Assembly: GCF_003265705.1 (NCBI RefSeq)
Contig: NW_020313057.1
Location: 6,249,363 to 6,313,362, forward strand
Source: Callorhinus ursinus
Taxonomy: Eukaryota > Chordata > Mammalia > Carnivora > Otariidae
Direction of reading: 5' to 3'
Length of the DNA stretch: 64,000 nucleotides
Part shown: one piece after another, positions 1 to 11,523 of the stretch
How positions within the stretch are numbered: position 1 is the first letter of the stretch
How the letters are laid out: each line of letters opens with the position of its first letter
Notes under the pieces: generated by a model
Seen by the model: the letters and a program-made list of their open reading frames with translations, nothing else
Told to the model about the DNA's origin: nothing
The model's database searches: none
Translations under genes and position numbers: made by a program

Positions 1-286
1 CCTACCACCCATCTTTCTTTTTCCCACTCCTATTGAAGACCAGACACAGAAAAATCTATCTATACTGTACACATGTGTAATTACTCGCCATGGAAATTCA
101 GCAATATTAAGGAACAGCACACAGAGGAGGGAGTGCGGCTCGCTAGAGAGATGAGGCTCTGGGGGCAGGAGTCCTACCCAATCTATTCTTGCCATAACAG
201 GTGGAGCCCACAAGTTACCCCTTCATTCAAGGATGACAGAAATCTTACTTTTTTAGGTGAATTCTGATTTGTATGGTTGACTTAAG

Positions 287-291
<5 letters not shown>
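1..291. other. Unique non-coding sequence
   Basis: No repeat family, exon or RNA gene is recognisable. The open frame at 73-267 has no domain-like content and no splice context that I can support. Confidence 0.5.

Positions 292-320
<29 letters not shown>
292..320. repeat. (AC)n microsatellite
   Basis: About 14 uninterrupted AC units, directly visible. Confidence 0.95.
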
Positions 321-324
<4 letters not shown>

Positions 325-1705
325 GAGGACCAAACAAAACACACTGAGAGACCTCAAGTTTGTGACTTACAGTATCCACACTTACGTGCAGGAATGCAAA
401 AAAAAAATTGTTAGGAAACAAAAATACAATGACTAGCATCATTTTGGACGAGATTGGGTGCATCAGAGGTGGTATAGCTGTAGACAGCTAGCATAACTTC
501 AATTGTTTTATTTTCTTTTACACGTTTGCTATTTCCTAAGTTCTCTCCATGTATTTTTTTTCTCTCCATGTATTTCTTTTTATAATCAGAGATCTATGAC
601 CTCCTCTTGTATTACTGTATCTATTTAGTAATCCTTTTGGGAGATATAGAGTAGTTTAAAAAACGTGCCTGGCCCTATTTTGAAGTTTGTCTCCGATCTT
701 ACATTTCTAGGTATGTCCACACACCTATGTGGTTGTAGATCATGTTCTTATTCATGAAATCATTACTTCTAAGCTGTCAGAAGCTTCTTCGAAAAACAGG
801 GGTCTAAAAATTTGTCTCTCTTTTTTTTTTTTTACTCTATGTGGCTTACTCCTGTGATTTTCTGCTTAAATTCAGCTGCATTTTTCTTTTCTTCTTCAAA
901 TCACATCCAACCTTCTCAATTATAGCCAGGTGATGTTAAGCTATTTTCTAATCTAGTGGTGGAGACCTTTGATGGTAACATTTTGGCAGTTTACTGGCCA
1001 AAGTGCCTTTTATTTTTTAAATGATTAGGACATTCCATAGCTGTTTGGACAGACGTGGCTTTGGGAACAGAAAAGACAGCTTTAAGGTTTAAGTTAGCAC
1101 TGCCACCTTTCTGATGGATGCTTCTCTAGACAGTCACCTCAACAAAAGGGGATTAAAAAAAGAAAAAGGAATGTAGCCAATAAGTACAGTACTCAGTCTA
1201 GGAAAAAATAGAATGTAACAGGCTCAGGCAATTGAGGGTTAGGATGAAGTAACCAGTGAAAACGACAAAGCCCTCTCTTTCTGTCGGACAAAGCATGTTT
1301 TTCACAAAGCTCAAAATGAATTAATTACGGAATTATGGCTGCACACATACGGTAAACTTTATTCGCCCCCCACCCCCTCTGGGTGTCTTCTGTTTAAAGG
1401 GTGAGGCTTCTTGGAAACAAGCTTGTTTGACCATTTCTCTTGTTTATAGAGCATGCATTTTACGAAAATTGGGAACACAGAGAAAAATCTGGATTTCATT
1501 TTTAACCAGCCATTGTTTTTCTAATTTCTCTATTTTCCTGAAAGCATATTGTATTTTTAAAGTATTAAATAAAAAGAGAAAATGAAAATTGCTCACATTA
1601 TTATAGAATAAAAACAAGTGTATCCTAGCCATTAGGCTAACATTATTCGATCAGGAAATAGAGTAAGTCATTCTCAAAGAAAGGCTTGATAGAATCTTTA
1701 AAATG

Positions 1706-1707
<2 letters not shown>
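321..1707. other. Unique AT-rich non-coding sequence
   Basis: No recognised element. One small oddity is a two-copy tandem repeat of about 19 bp (TCTCTCCATGTATTT plus a T run) at 542-580. T and A runs occur near 400 and 820. Confidence 0.5.

Positions 1708-1750
<43 letters not shown>
1708..1750. repeat. (GT)n microsatellite
   Basis: About 21 uninterrupted GT units. Pure tracts of this length are usually length-polymorphic in mammals (known behaviour, not seen here). Confidence 0.95.
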
Positions 1751-1751
<1 letters not shown>

Positions 1752-2470
1752 TATCAAACCTTAAGGGCTTTCTTTCCACCGAAGCATTAAAAAGTGAGAA
1801 TTCTGATTTCTTGTTGACAATGTTTAAATGAATATGTCAATTTATAATTACAAATGCAAAGGGAAACTTTTTCTAACTGAATATTTAACATCGATTACAG
1901 TTATAACACAAACTACATAACGTGGTTCTTGCCCCATTTTGGCCATGCTTCTTTTCGAAAAAGGAGGCCTCTCAAATCACTCACCTTAAAACTTGAAAAT
2001 AGTTCTCTGAGATGGTGAGTTCTCTATGAAAATGGGGGTAGATTATTCTATGGCCTTTCCTTTAATGTCTGTGTGTGTGTTTTAATAACATAATCCTTAC
2101 AGGCAAATGAAGATCAAAAGGAGTCAAAGGCAAGTATTTCCCGTAGGGGCATAGGGTGCAGAGAGGTTAAATGCACTATGTCTGTGATTTTCACTTTGTT
2201 TAATTGTAAAAGGCTTCTCGTTCCTATAGCACCTTTGACCTCCTGTGACCCCCTGAAAATAAGGCTAGGCCATTTATTTCCTGTTAACTTGATTTCCATT
2301 CTTGGAGTTGAATCACAGAGTGTTGAAAACTTGTCAGAGCAGACTGAGAAATATAGAAATATTTCAAGGGTTTTTGCTCTAACTTCCTTTTAAAAGAATT
2401 AAGCTTTTACCGTTTTTTTTTCTTTTTCCAGATGAATCACAAGCTGTGACTCAAGACTTCTCATCATCCA
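1751..2470. other. Unique non-coding sequence
   Basis: No repeat or coding signal recognised. The overlapping open frames on both strands near 2114-2393 shadow each other and lack any family resemblance. Confidence 0.45.
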
Positions 2471-2593
2471 GATGATGTTTATTTATTTATTATTATTATC
2501 ACCCCTGTTTCACAAATGAGGAAGTGCACAGCCATTACATGGCGGACCACAATCCCAGCTCATGTGTGGCTGACTCCAGAACCTATACTTTCC
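2471..2593 (-). repeat. MIR SINE fragment
   Basis: The stretch reads as the reverse complement of the MIR body: a CCCCTGTTTCACAAATGAGGAA core, then a GAGG-derived stretch and a CTGACTCCAGA motif. It is old and diverged. It abuts a MER5-type element. Confidence 0.65.
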
Positions 2594-2756
2594 CAGTGGT
2601 TTTCAATCTTGGCTTGGAGCTTTCACATCTCAACGTCCAGGACATCCTCCAGATGAAATCGAAATGGAATCTCTGAGGGCGGTATCACCCAGGCATTATC
2701 AGTATTTCTAAAAACTTCCAGGTGATGCAAATGCGCAGGGTGGGTTGATACCATTG
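2594..2756 (+). mobile_element. MER5A-like hAT (Charlie) non-autonomous DNA transposon
   Basis: The left end CAGTGGTTTTCAA and the right end TTGATACCATTG form a decayed terminal inverted repeat about 163 bp apart. The interior CTTCCAGGTGATGCAAATGC matches the conserved MER5A segment. The copy is non-coding. Its near palindromic structure makes the strand arbitrary. Confidence 0.75.
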
Positions 2757-2769
2757 CCCTACAGGGATA

Positions 2770-3001
2770 TTTCCTTCCTTCCCTTCTTCCTCCCTCCCTC
2801 CCTCCCTCCTTCCAAGAGAATGTGCAAGAGCACAAGCGGTGGGGGAGGGGCAGAGGCAGAGGGAGAGACAGAATCTCAAGCAGGCTCCATGCCCAGCATG
2901 TAGCCCAACACCGGGCTCAGTCTCATGACCCTGAGATCATTACCTGAACCGAAATCAAGAGTCAGACGGACTCTTAACCCACGGAGCCACCCAGACACCC
3001 C
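2770..3001 (-). mobile_element. Carnivore tRNA-Lys-derived SINE
   Basis: The tRNA-like head lies at the right end (GAGCCACCCAGACACCCC) and a CT-rich stretch of TTCC/CTCC units at the left, so the element is inverted. The flanks share a weak duplication (AGGGATATTTC at about 2763, AGGGATTTC at about 3003). The head is diverged, so this is an older copy. Confidence 0.85.
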
Positions 3002-3489
3002 TAGGGATTTCTTTATTGATCACCACAAAAAAAACAAGAGTTGGCTGTAATTCAAACTTGAGCCACATGCATAGGGAAGTTTTATGAATCTTCATTTTAT
3101 ATTTGAGAGTAACCCTTCATAATGGTTTTGGCGTGCAAATACGGTGGAATTTGACTTGAAAATTTTAAACTTATATAACTAGGCACTTTCAAATTCCGCT
3201 GTAAGTATTCACGGATCCAAGCCTGCCAATATGAAATTAGGCAGTGGAGGTGAGGGTCCAAGGAGGACAGGTACCCACACATCAGCCTCCCATACAGGTG
3301 ATGCGGGTCCACGTGTGTCCAGCTGGGTATAGCAAGCCATCTAAACCCCAGAAACCTCCCCAAAGGCCGCAAGTTTGAGATCATGACCTCCCATTCTTAT
3401 TTTGATTGAGAACAACCCCTGCTGGGGTTGAAAAGATTCTTGCTCAGAACTTCAGCTGGAGGGCATTTCAGGTCTTCCAGAAATAATAA
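3002..3489. other. Unique non-coding sequence
   Basis: No repeat recognised. An open frame on the minus strand (3097-3384) has no recognisable domain. Confidence 0.45.
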
Positions 3490-3893
3490 TGTATTAGTTT
3501 CCTGGGGCTGCCATAACAAAATACCACAAACTGAGTAGCTTAAACAACAGACATTTATTGTCTCACAGTTCTGGAGGCTAGAAGTCTGAGATCAAAGTGT
3601 CAGCAGGGCTGGTTCCTTCTGAGAGCTGTGAGGGAGAGGCCTGTTCCAGGCCTCTCTCCACCTTCTGGTAGCCTCAGGCAATTCTTGGCTTATAGATGGC
3701 TGTCTTCTTTCTTTACGTGTCTCTGCCTCTGTGTTCAAATTCCCCCTTTTCATAAGGCCATAGTCATACTGGATTAGGGGCCCACCCTAATGACCTCATC
3801 TTCACTTGATCACCTACCAAGACTCTATTTCCACAGGTCCTGGGTGTTAGGAACTTCACTATCTTTCAGAGGGACACAGTTCAGCCTGCAACA
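3490..3893 (-). mobile_element. MLT1-type LTR (ERVL-MaLR), solo
   Basis: Read on the minus strand, this is the MaLR MLT1 LTR from its TGTT-type start to its ...CTAATACA end. On the plus strand it opens TGTATTAGTTTCCTGGGGCT and contains the GGAGGCTAGAAGTCTGAGATC and GGGCCCACCCTAATGACCTC segments typical of the family. It ends in CAACA at 3893. There is no internal sequence beside it, so it is a solo LTR. MaLR LTRs are old mammalian insertions shared across orders. Confidence 0.85.
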
Positions 3894-3989
3894 AATCCTG
3901 TCTGCCAATGGAAAGAAGATATCACTAACTAGAAATTGTGAAAATCCCCAATGAGAGGAAATTTCTTAATTTTTCCGAAAGAAGATAAG

Positions 3990-4140
3990 AACTATACCTT
4001 AAACATGTATAGCACTTTAAAGCTTAGAAAACATATTCTTAGACACTAACTCATGACCCTCACAGACGCCCTTTAGATTTACTAAATAAATGAAAATCAG
4101 AGAATTTGATTAAACACTTTGGGGCCACACTACTAATAAG
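3990..4140 (-). repeat. Probable MIR fragment
   Basis: TATAGCACTTTAAAGCTTAGAAAACA followed by an ACTCATGACCCTCACA stretch fits a diverged inverted MIR. The later part is weak. Confidence 0.45.
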
Positions 4141-4645
4141 GGTGGTGGGAGAGTTGGGGGTCTATGGTTGAAGCTGTCATCCAACTCCACAATCTTCTGC
4201 TTTCCCCAAATAAATTAGGGGTCCAGCCTGACTCATCACAGACCATGAAGCATGATGGCTGAGAAACCTCACATAGACCGAGCTGATGTCACAAAGAACC
4301 TGAATGGTCTGACCATGAGAAGGCAAAAGAAGGTGAATATATTCTCCCTCATGGAGCAGAGCATTCAAGATGAGACACAGGGGAAATAAGGAAACGCAAT
4401 GCTTCCCATAAATACTGGTTATTGACAAGGGGAAAAAGGACACTGAAGACTCGCTCTTTCAGTAAGTGGGTTCATTTTCACAAAATGCTTTCTTTGATGG
4501 AATGCTTGATTTCTTAGTGTTTCTGTGATGAGTCAAGATACTCATTGTTTTATCAACAATGCATGTTGCTTCTTGAAACATGCTGAGCCCCCAGTGGAAG
4601 AGTTACTCAGAGTCTATAATAACCCCAACTTAATACTCATTGACA
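4141..4645. other. Unique non-coding sequence
   Basis: No recognised element up to the SINE. The minus-strand open frame 4177-4443 shows no family features. Confidence 0.45.
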
Positions 4646-4838
4646 GGGGCACCTGGGTGGCTCAGTCGTTAAGCGTCTGCTTTTGGCTCAGGTCATGATC
4701 CCAGAGTCCTGGGATCGAGCCCCACATCAGGCTCCCTGCTCTGCAGGAAGCCTGCTTCTCCCTCTCCCACTCCCACTGCTTGTGTTCCCTCTCTCGCTGT
4801 CTTTCTCTCTGTCAAATAAATAAAATCTTAAAAAAAAA
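4646..4838 (+). mobile_element. Carnivore tRNA-Lys-derived SINE, young subfamily
   Basis: The copy has a complete structure: head GGGGCACCTGGGTGGCTCAG, a B-box-like GGGATCGAGCCCC, a CT-rich domain, AAATAAATAAAATCTT and an A tail ending at 4838. Possible short duplications containing TTGACAG lie at about 4640 and 4855. Confidence 0.95.
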
Positions 4839-5410
4839 TCTTTTATTCTTATTCTTGACAGATATTCATATGTACAGAATTTGGGTGGGACGCGGGGAGC
4901 TCCACAAAATGGCTCTTTGGCTGTAGACTCTATATTAAAATACAACAAAACAAACAACAAACAAAAGAGCCAGAGTATTCAAATCATATCAGTATATGTG
5001 CAACGGTAGGATTTAAAAGGCACTTTTCCTTAAAGAAAGTGTGCTTTTCCCTCGTGAGAAAAACAAAACAAAGCAAAATAAAACAAAAACACAAAACCCT
5101 CTCCTATCAGAGACACCAGGACTAACCAGGTATGGAAGGGTCAGAACTTACCCCTCTCTTCCTCTCTTTGCATCTTATCTGCAACCAGCTTCCCCTCTCT
5201 TCCTCTGTAACTCCCGATCCTGACCAGAATTTTCCTCCAGGGATCCACCAATATGGGCCTTTGAGTGGGATATCAGAGACTAGAAAGTTGTCAGTTTTCT
5301 TAAAAATCGTTCAGGCCAACGACCACTTTAAGAAAACAAACAACAACAACAACAACAACAACAAAAATCTCACAAAAACCAAAACCTAATATGGAGGGAC
5401 AGCCTAGATG
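4839..5410. other. Unique sequence with A-rich simple repeats
   Basis: It contains an AAAACA-rich stretch at about 5057-5096 and a (CAA)n run at 5337-5364. The open frames here mostly translate these low-complexity tracts. Confidence 0.5.
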
Positions 5411-5591
5411 AGTGATTCTCCACCCTGACTATACTTTAGAATTTCTTGGGGAAGCATTTGAAATACCCGTGCCTGGACTTCACGCTAGAATATTTAAATT
5501 CCAAGATCTTGAAATGAGGCCATGAGCACTGGCTTAAAAAAAGAAAAATCTCAGATGAATCTGATGAAGAGTGACATGTTGGAACCCCTGG
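5411..5591 (+). mobile_element. MER5-type hAT DNA transposon
   Basis: The left end AGTGATTCTCCACCCTGACT and right end TTGGAACCCCTG are inverted-repeat remnants. The interior AGAATTTCTTGGGGAAGC and CCTGGACTTCACGCTAGA match the MER5 body. Flanks CCTAGATG (5403-5410) and GCTAGATG (5592-5599) match at 7 of 8 bases, the 8-bp duplication expected of hAT elements. Confidence 0.8.
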
Positions 5592-6345
5592 GCTAGATGG
5601 CCTCAATTGTTCAATTTGTAGCAAGAGAGCTGGGACCAGTGCTTGCTAACAGAAAGCTTCCTACTGCCATGCTCCGTGCTGGAGCAAGGGGTCAGAGTCT
5701 AGAGAAAGGACAAGAGGAAGAGGAAGAAAAGAAGAAATCAGAAGGAGAAGGAAGGAGAGACTGGAAGTTTTGTAAAGGTGGAATGGAAGGGTCCAAAGAA
5801 TAGAGGAGCCCACTGCTCCTCAGGTCAGGCCCTGGCTTGAATAAGGATTTGACATTTGCAAAGCACGTGGCCCCATTTTCTCCCTCCATACTGACCATAT
5901 ATAGCATTTGCTTAACTGACTGTGTAGGAAAAGATTATGGCAGAGGAAATAGGGCAAAACTAGACCCAAAATATCTGGCTCCTGAATTTCAAACCTACTT
6001 TTAACTTTAAACCTTAGCACTATTCTACAACATGGCAGAGACACGGAACACAGTTTGTGAACCCACAATACGAATGTAAGGTGCAGAGATGACACAAACA
6101 TTGGTAGGTGAAAAAAAGGTGAAGGAAGAATGAACGACTCACACGTGGTCAAGTGCACACTATCCCATTACCTTTCCAAATGCCTCTTCCTAGGATCTGC
6201 ACTCAGTGCCCTCCTTGATGCATCTTTACACTTTTTGTGTTGACCCTCAGTGGAAATAGTGTGTATCCAAATAATAAATGGGGGAAATGATTAGCTAGGC
6301 CTGATGCAGCACCCAACTGGTTATCAGACCTGTTGTCTACCTTTA
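5592..6345. other. Unique sequence with purine-rich tract
   Basis: A nearly pure GA tract at about 5699-5772 accounts for the lysine- and glutamate-rich open frame there. No other element is recognised. Confidence 0.5.
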
Positions 6346-6535
6346 CATCTAAGCGCAAATGTCATCTCCTCCATGAAGCCTTCCTGGACCTCCAGCAAGA
6401 ATTTTAGTTGTTCACTCCAGTGCTCCCATTGCCCCATATATGTATCTCCACTAGAACCCACTGCTCCATAGTTCCTTGTATCTTTGTCTCTCTCCCCAGC
6501 AGACTGAGATTCGCAGAGTTCTTAATTGTGACTCA
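6346..6535 (+). mobile_element. L2 LINE 3' fragment
   Basis: CAAATGTCATCTCCTCCATG followed by AAGCCTTCCTGGACC and a later CCCAGCAGACTGAGA are the L2 ORF2 end and 3'UTR in the plus orientation. Confidence 0.75.
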
Positions 6536-6579
6536 TTTTTTTAATTCTAAAACATGTGTTCATTTATTTATTCTTCTCA

Positions 6580-6700
6580 CATATATTTATTGATCACCAT
6601 TATTAGTCAGACTCTATGGTCTGAGCAAGGCATCTTATGATCTAGTTAGAGAGATAAACAAATAAATAGGTGATTACTCTTCAGAATAAGTGGAGCAATA
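6580..6700 (+). repeat. Ancient unassigned interspersed repeat, 5' part
   Basis: TATTGATCACCATTATTAGTC... through GAGAGATAAACAAATAAATAG resembles the start of a common ancient mammalian repeat whose later part appears at 7321-8440. I cannot name the family with confidence. Confidence 0.4.
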
Positions 6701-7320
6701 CAAATCTCAGTTCATAACTCAGATGTGGAAGAAATATGTCTTTATTTTTTCTTTAACTTGGCTCTATTTTTTTGAGTTCCTATGTCACCAGGGAAGCTTA
6801 GCTCTCAGTTAATGTATAATTTCTCCCCCCTTTCCTAGCTTTGGTTTGGGAGCTTATAATTTACTAAGGTTTTGGAGGCAGGAGGGTCACCTGATGCTTA
6901 AGCATCTGTGTAGACATGTGCTTGTTTGGACATCCATGCAGAAAGGTAACAAGACATCTCACATTGTCACCTACCTGGCCTCTCTAGGTTGTATGGCTTT
7001 TTCTCTCAGGTCATTGTAGTGCTTAAGATTCCTGTTGAATCTGCCCTGGGAACTTGACCTCACCAGGCACTATGCCCAAGAAATTAGGATAGATCCTTCA
7101 TGCCCCAACACACTTGATCCCTCTCTCTTCTCATAAACTCAATCATAGTTTTGCTGCTACTATGCTGGGATATTTTCAAAAAATCGGGTCTAGTGTCCCT
7201 TTCTGCTGGACCCAGATGTGCCAACATCTACTCTCATCAGGAAGCAGATTTTTTGGGTGGTGGTCTAAATAGGGAGCGGGATGCTTTCTTCTCTATTTCA
7301 CTAAAAAAAAAAAAAAAATG
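6701..7320. other. Unrecognised segment ending in an A16 tract
   Basis: This sits between two parts of what looks like one ancient repeat and ends in 16 consecutive A (7302-7317). It could be an inserted retrocopy on the plus strand, but I found no target duplication and no source gene. Confidence 0.35.
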
Positions 7321-8440
7321 GTGGTTGGTGCTACAATAGGAGCATATGAGAGGGGAAAACTGGGATTGGAAGTAGGGCATAATTTGGTGAATTCTTGCAG
7401 GAGGTAATTCTAGGCTGAGACCTGAAGTTGTCAAAGAGAAAAGAGGTGTAACCCAAAGACTGGTGTGCAGGCAGAGAGAAGAGCTTTGAGTGAAGTGAGA
7501 GGAGGGTTGGCCAAGGGACTGCCAATAGTTTGTTACGATCAGGGCATGGACCTGGAGGCAGGGAGTGATAATCAATTTGGAGGAGGGTAGGCAGCAGCCA
7601 AATCATGGAGGGTTTTGAAGTCATGCTTAGGGGTATTGGTTCGTCCTCAAGGAAAAGGGGCCTGGGGTGGAGGGCCACTCACAGATTTTTAAGTAGGAGA
7701 TTGTGTGATTGATTGGCATGTTAAAAATATCAGCCTGAGTGCAGTTGAGAGAAACAAGACCTAGGGAAGTGAGACTGGTTAGGTAGCATGACACTGACAG
7801 AGGCAGGAGATGAGAGAGGGTCAAATCAGGACAGTTGTGGAGCAGGTAGAGGAGAGTGGGCATAACAGAAAGATGCTATGAAGGGAGAATCAGATTGAAC
7901 TGAGCCGGTCATCAGATGTTGAGGGTGATGGAGAGAGAGGAGTCAGGTATGACGTCTCTGATTCTAGCTTGAGCAACTTGTTAGATTGGGTGGTATTCTT
8001 TAAGATAGGAAGTGTAGAAGGAGGCGCTGCTTTGGAGAATGCTTACAAATTCAGTTTGGGATACGGTAAGTTTTTAGTACCTGGGGACATCCATGTGAGG
8101 ATGCGAAGGGGCCGGTTGGACACATAAGCTCAGAGCCTGGAAAAAAGATCTGGGCTAAAGGCATCATTATCACAGAGTTGTATTTGAAGCATGTGCAATA
8201 GAAGATATTTTCCTGGTTGGGTGTGTAAAGTAAGGAGGAATTAGGGCCCAGAATACAATACTGAAGAATAGCAACCATTAAGAGTAAATGGAAAAGAGAA
8301 TCCCACAAAAGGGACTGAGGAGTCAGGAAAGGGCAGAGACAAGGAATAAAATTCTAGAGAGAGGGTGTCATGGAACTCAAGGGAAGAGAGGATTTTTAAG
8401 GAAGAAGAGACTGGGTGATTGGGCCAAGTGCCATGGAGAA
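7321..8440 (+). repeat. Ancient unassigned interspersed repeat, main body
   Basis: Purine-rich sequence with the landmarks GGCTGAGACCTGAAG, CAAATCATGGAGGGTTTTGA, GAGAGAGGAGTCAGGTATGA and GGGGACATCCATGTGAGGATG, in the order expected of a widespread old mammalian repeat. The minus-strand open frames here are shadows of its purine bias. Confidence 0.5.
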
Positions 8441-8544
8441 GAAGAGAAGAGAATGGGTAACCTTCGCCGTATCACTGTCAGAAGAATGATGGAAACAGCC
8501 AGAGGCCAAGGAGCAAGTGGAACAGAAAGAAGACATCATCAGAT

Positions 8545-9112
8545 CATCTGAAGCCCCTGCTTAAAACTCTTCATTGGGCTCCCATCACATTTAGGACAAA
8601 ACCTGAAATCCTCTACAGGACCTAAAAGGCCCCCATGATCTGTTCTTTGCCCATCTCTACGACTATATTGTTCCTACTTTCTCCCTTGACCACTCCTAGA
8701 GGACCCAGGCCTCCTTCCTGCCCTTCAAACACACCAAGCTCATTCCTGTTCCAGGACTTTTGCATTTTCTCCTCCTTTGCTCTAATGCGCTCCCCCAGAT
8801 ACTTTCAGGCTTGCCTCCTTACATTTTAGGTCTCAAGTCAAAAGTCACCTCACCCCAAGAGCTCTTCCCTGAGCAATCTAGAGGGCACGTCACCACCACC
8901 CCACTCATTGCCCCCCTTACCACACAATCCTATTTTAGCTTCTTTATATTATGTATCAATTCTCCACATTTGAATATTCATTTATTTGTCTGTATTTATT
9001 TTATGTTTCCTTCCATGAAATGTACATTCCTTAAAGTCAGGGACTCCATCTACTGTGTCTGAAATTATATTTCCAGCACTTAAAGCAGTGCTGAGTAAAT
9101 ATTCAATGACTA
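8545..9112 (+). mobile_element. L2 LINE 3' end
   Basis: The copy runs from CCTGCTTAAAACTCTTCATT through GGACTTTTGCATTTTCTCC and CAAGTCAAAAGTCACCTC to a tail TGAGTAAATATTCAATGACT, which is the normal L2 3' terminus. The open frames 8635-9062 are remnants of L2 ORF2 and its UTR. Confidence 0.85.
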
Positions 9113-9160
9113 TTTCTGGGTTCATTGGAAGTGTTAGTGACATATGAAGAACACTTTTAA

Positions 9161-9175
9161 AAAATTACCAGGCAG
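9161..9175 (+). repeat. L1 target-site duplication, left copy
   Basis: AAAATTACCAGGCAG. The partner at 15321-15335 reads AAAGTTACCAGGCAG, one mismatch in 15. Confidence 0.8.
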
Positions 9176-9630
9176 GAGCTCAGGAAGATAGTAGAGTGGG
9201 AGTAGGAGGACGCTGAGCTCACCTGGCCCCACATTTACAACAAGAAAGCACCCACATCCAGGTAATAAGCTAGAGAGTGATCCAAAGACTCGCAGAACAG
9301 ACTCCACAACTAAATACAGAGAAGAAGCTACATCTGAAAGGTTAGGAAGTTCAAAAACCAGAGGGGCTGAATTCTCAAAGTTTGTAAAATCAGGGGGACA
9401 TGGAGCCTGGAGCTTTAAAAGTCAGCTGACTCAGCACCCGATGAGACAGGAAGGCAAGTTGTAGCTGGGTTACTGCCCTTAAAGAGACAGCAGCCTGCCC
9501 AGAGAGGCAGCATAAAAACGGCAGTTTACATACACAATGCCAGAACAAATGGGTGACAGACCTGTTCATATTGATTTTGGATCATGTTGAGGGTTCTCTG
9601 AAAACAAGGGAGCTGGTAGGTGCCATTTTC

Positions 9631-9835
9631 TTTCTTTCTTTCTTTCTTTCTTTTAGATTTTATTTATTTATTTGACAGAGAGAGACAGTGAGAGAGGGAA
9701 CACAAGCAGGGGGAGTGTGAGAGGGAGAAGCAGGCTTCCCGTGGAGCAGGGAGCCCAATGCGGGGCTCGATCCCAGGACCCTGGGATCATGACCTGAGCT
9801 GAAGGCAGACGCTTAACTGAGCCACTCAGGTGCCC
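9631..9835 (-). mobile_element. Carnivore SINE nested in L1 5'UTR
   Basis: Poly-T/CTTT end at the left, B-box-like GGGGCTCGATCCC in the middle, head GAGCCACTCAGGTGCCCC at the right. Target duplication TGGTAGGTGCCATTTTC (from 9614) and TGGTAGGTGCCACTTTC (from 9837) flank it with one mismatch. It therefore inserted after the L1. Confidence 0.95.
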
Positions 9836-10494
9836 CTGGTAGGTGCCACTTTCCTTCCCTGACCCCCAGCATAAACACAGAGCCACCTGCGGGAGGTGGT
9901 GCTGCCCAGATACTTGCTACCTAACGTGCTAACAGTGACCACATGCACAAGTTCTACTGAGGACTCGCCCACTCCAAGCCAGCTGGCCTCAGCGCTGGGC
10001 TCAGGCGAATTTTGTTAAGGCCACTCATGTACCCCACTCAGCCACCAGGTGAACAGTTACTACCCCACATGTTGTGCTCAGCCTCATGCCCCTGGCCACC
10101 CTGGCACACATCCCCCGGCTGCCATAGCACCTCCAGGGATCCAGCATAGGACTTGTGGCCCAGTGAAAATTTTGCTAACACCACCACCCTGCTCTCAAGT
10201 TCCCCAGTGGGCATGCCCCCTCACAACTGGCCTGCCTGGATCTCACTAACACAACAGAGAGCAAGTACAGCCCCCAACAGGTAGAGTCAGTGCAGATGAC
10301 CATGCTGAAAGGAAAAGTGACTCAGACACAACACCCATAGGATACTCTCCTGAATGCCAGGTTCTGGTGAACAGGGCACACTGCACTGAAGGGCACCTCT
10401 TCTTCATAAAATCACTACTTTCAAGAGCAAAGGACACTTTCCTAACACACAGACTTCCTTAACACACAGAAACAGACACAGAGAGGCAGACAAA

Positions 10495-11213
10495 ATGAGA
10501 CGACAGAGAAATGTATGCCAAATGAAAGAACAGGACAAAGCCACAGCCAGAGATCTAAGGGAATTTAAACAATGATCATAAGGTTATTCACCAGACCTGA
10601 GAAAACAGTGGAAGGCATGAGTGTGACCCTTAACACAGAGATGAGGAGTAACAGCAGAGATAAATGGCTCAATAAATGAAATGAAAGCAGGATGGAGGAA
10701 GCACAGGAATGAATTAGTGATCTAGAAGACATACTAATGAAAGTAATCAAGCTGAACAAAAGAGAGAGAAAAGAATTATGCAAAATAAGAACAGACTTAG
10801 GAAACTCAGTGATTCCATCAAATGTAGTAACTTTCATATTATAGGAGTCCCAGAAGAAGAGAGAGAAAAGAAGGCAGAAAATTTATTTGAAGAAATAATA
10901 GCTGAAAAGTTCTCCAGTGTGGGGATATCCAGATCCAGGAGGCACAGAGAATGCCCAACAAAATCAACAAAAGCAGACCAAACCAAGACATATTGTAATT
11001 AAGTTTGCAAAATATAGTGATAAAGAAAAAAATTTAAAGCACAAGACAAAAAAGTTATTAATTTATAAGGGAAAAATCATAAGGCTAGCAGGAGATTTTT
11101 CAACAGAAACTTTGCAGGCCAGAAGGGAGTGGCATGATATATTCAAAGCACTGAATGGGAACACTCTGCTGTTAAGAATATACTCTATCCAGTTAGGTGA
11201 TCATTCAGAATAG
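10495..11213 (+). pseudogene. L1 ORF1 remnant (RNA-binding protein)
   Basis: L1 ORF1 encodes the nucleic-acid chaperone that coats L1 RNA. The presumed ATG is at 10495. The RRM-start signature IIGVPEEEREKKAENLFEEI is readable at 10778-11002, and the C-terminal domain (HIVIKFAKYSDKEK..., then a REWHDIFKAL motif) lies in a different frame at 10917-11213. Stops and at least one frameshift separate the parts, so no intact product is possible. Confidence 0.8.
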
Positions 11214-11523
11214 GAGGATGGAGTTTTTCAGACAAACAAGAACTGAAGGCATTCATGACCACTACACCAACTCTGTAAGAAATATTAAAAGGAACTCTCG
11301 GAGTGGAAAGGATAAACCAAAAGTGACAATATAGAAGTAGGAAACACAAAAGCAGTAAAAAAAAAATATTTCTGTAAAACACCAGTTAAGGAACTCTCAA
11401 AAAAAGGATATAAAATATAACATATATCTAAAATGTGGAGAAGAGAGAAGAGTGGATTCAAACTTAAATGACCATCAACTTAATATAGACTGCTATATAT
11501 AGAAGAGATTATACACAAACACA

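Noticed and set aside
292..320. CRISPR-like regular array
   Set aside because: It is a plain dinucleotide microsatellite, and the genome is a mammal's.
7237..7863. Overlapping minus-strand open frames
   Set aside because: They are shadows of a purine-rich ancient repeat in several frames, with no consistent protein.
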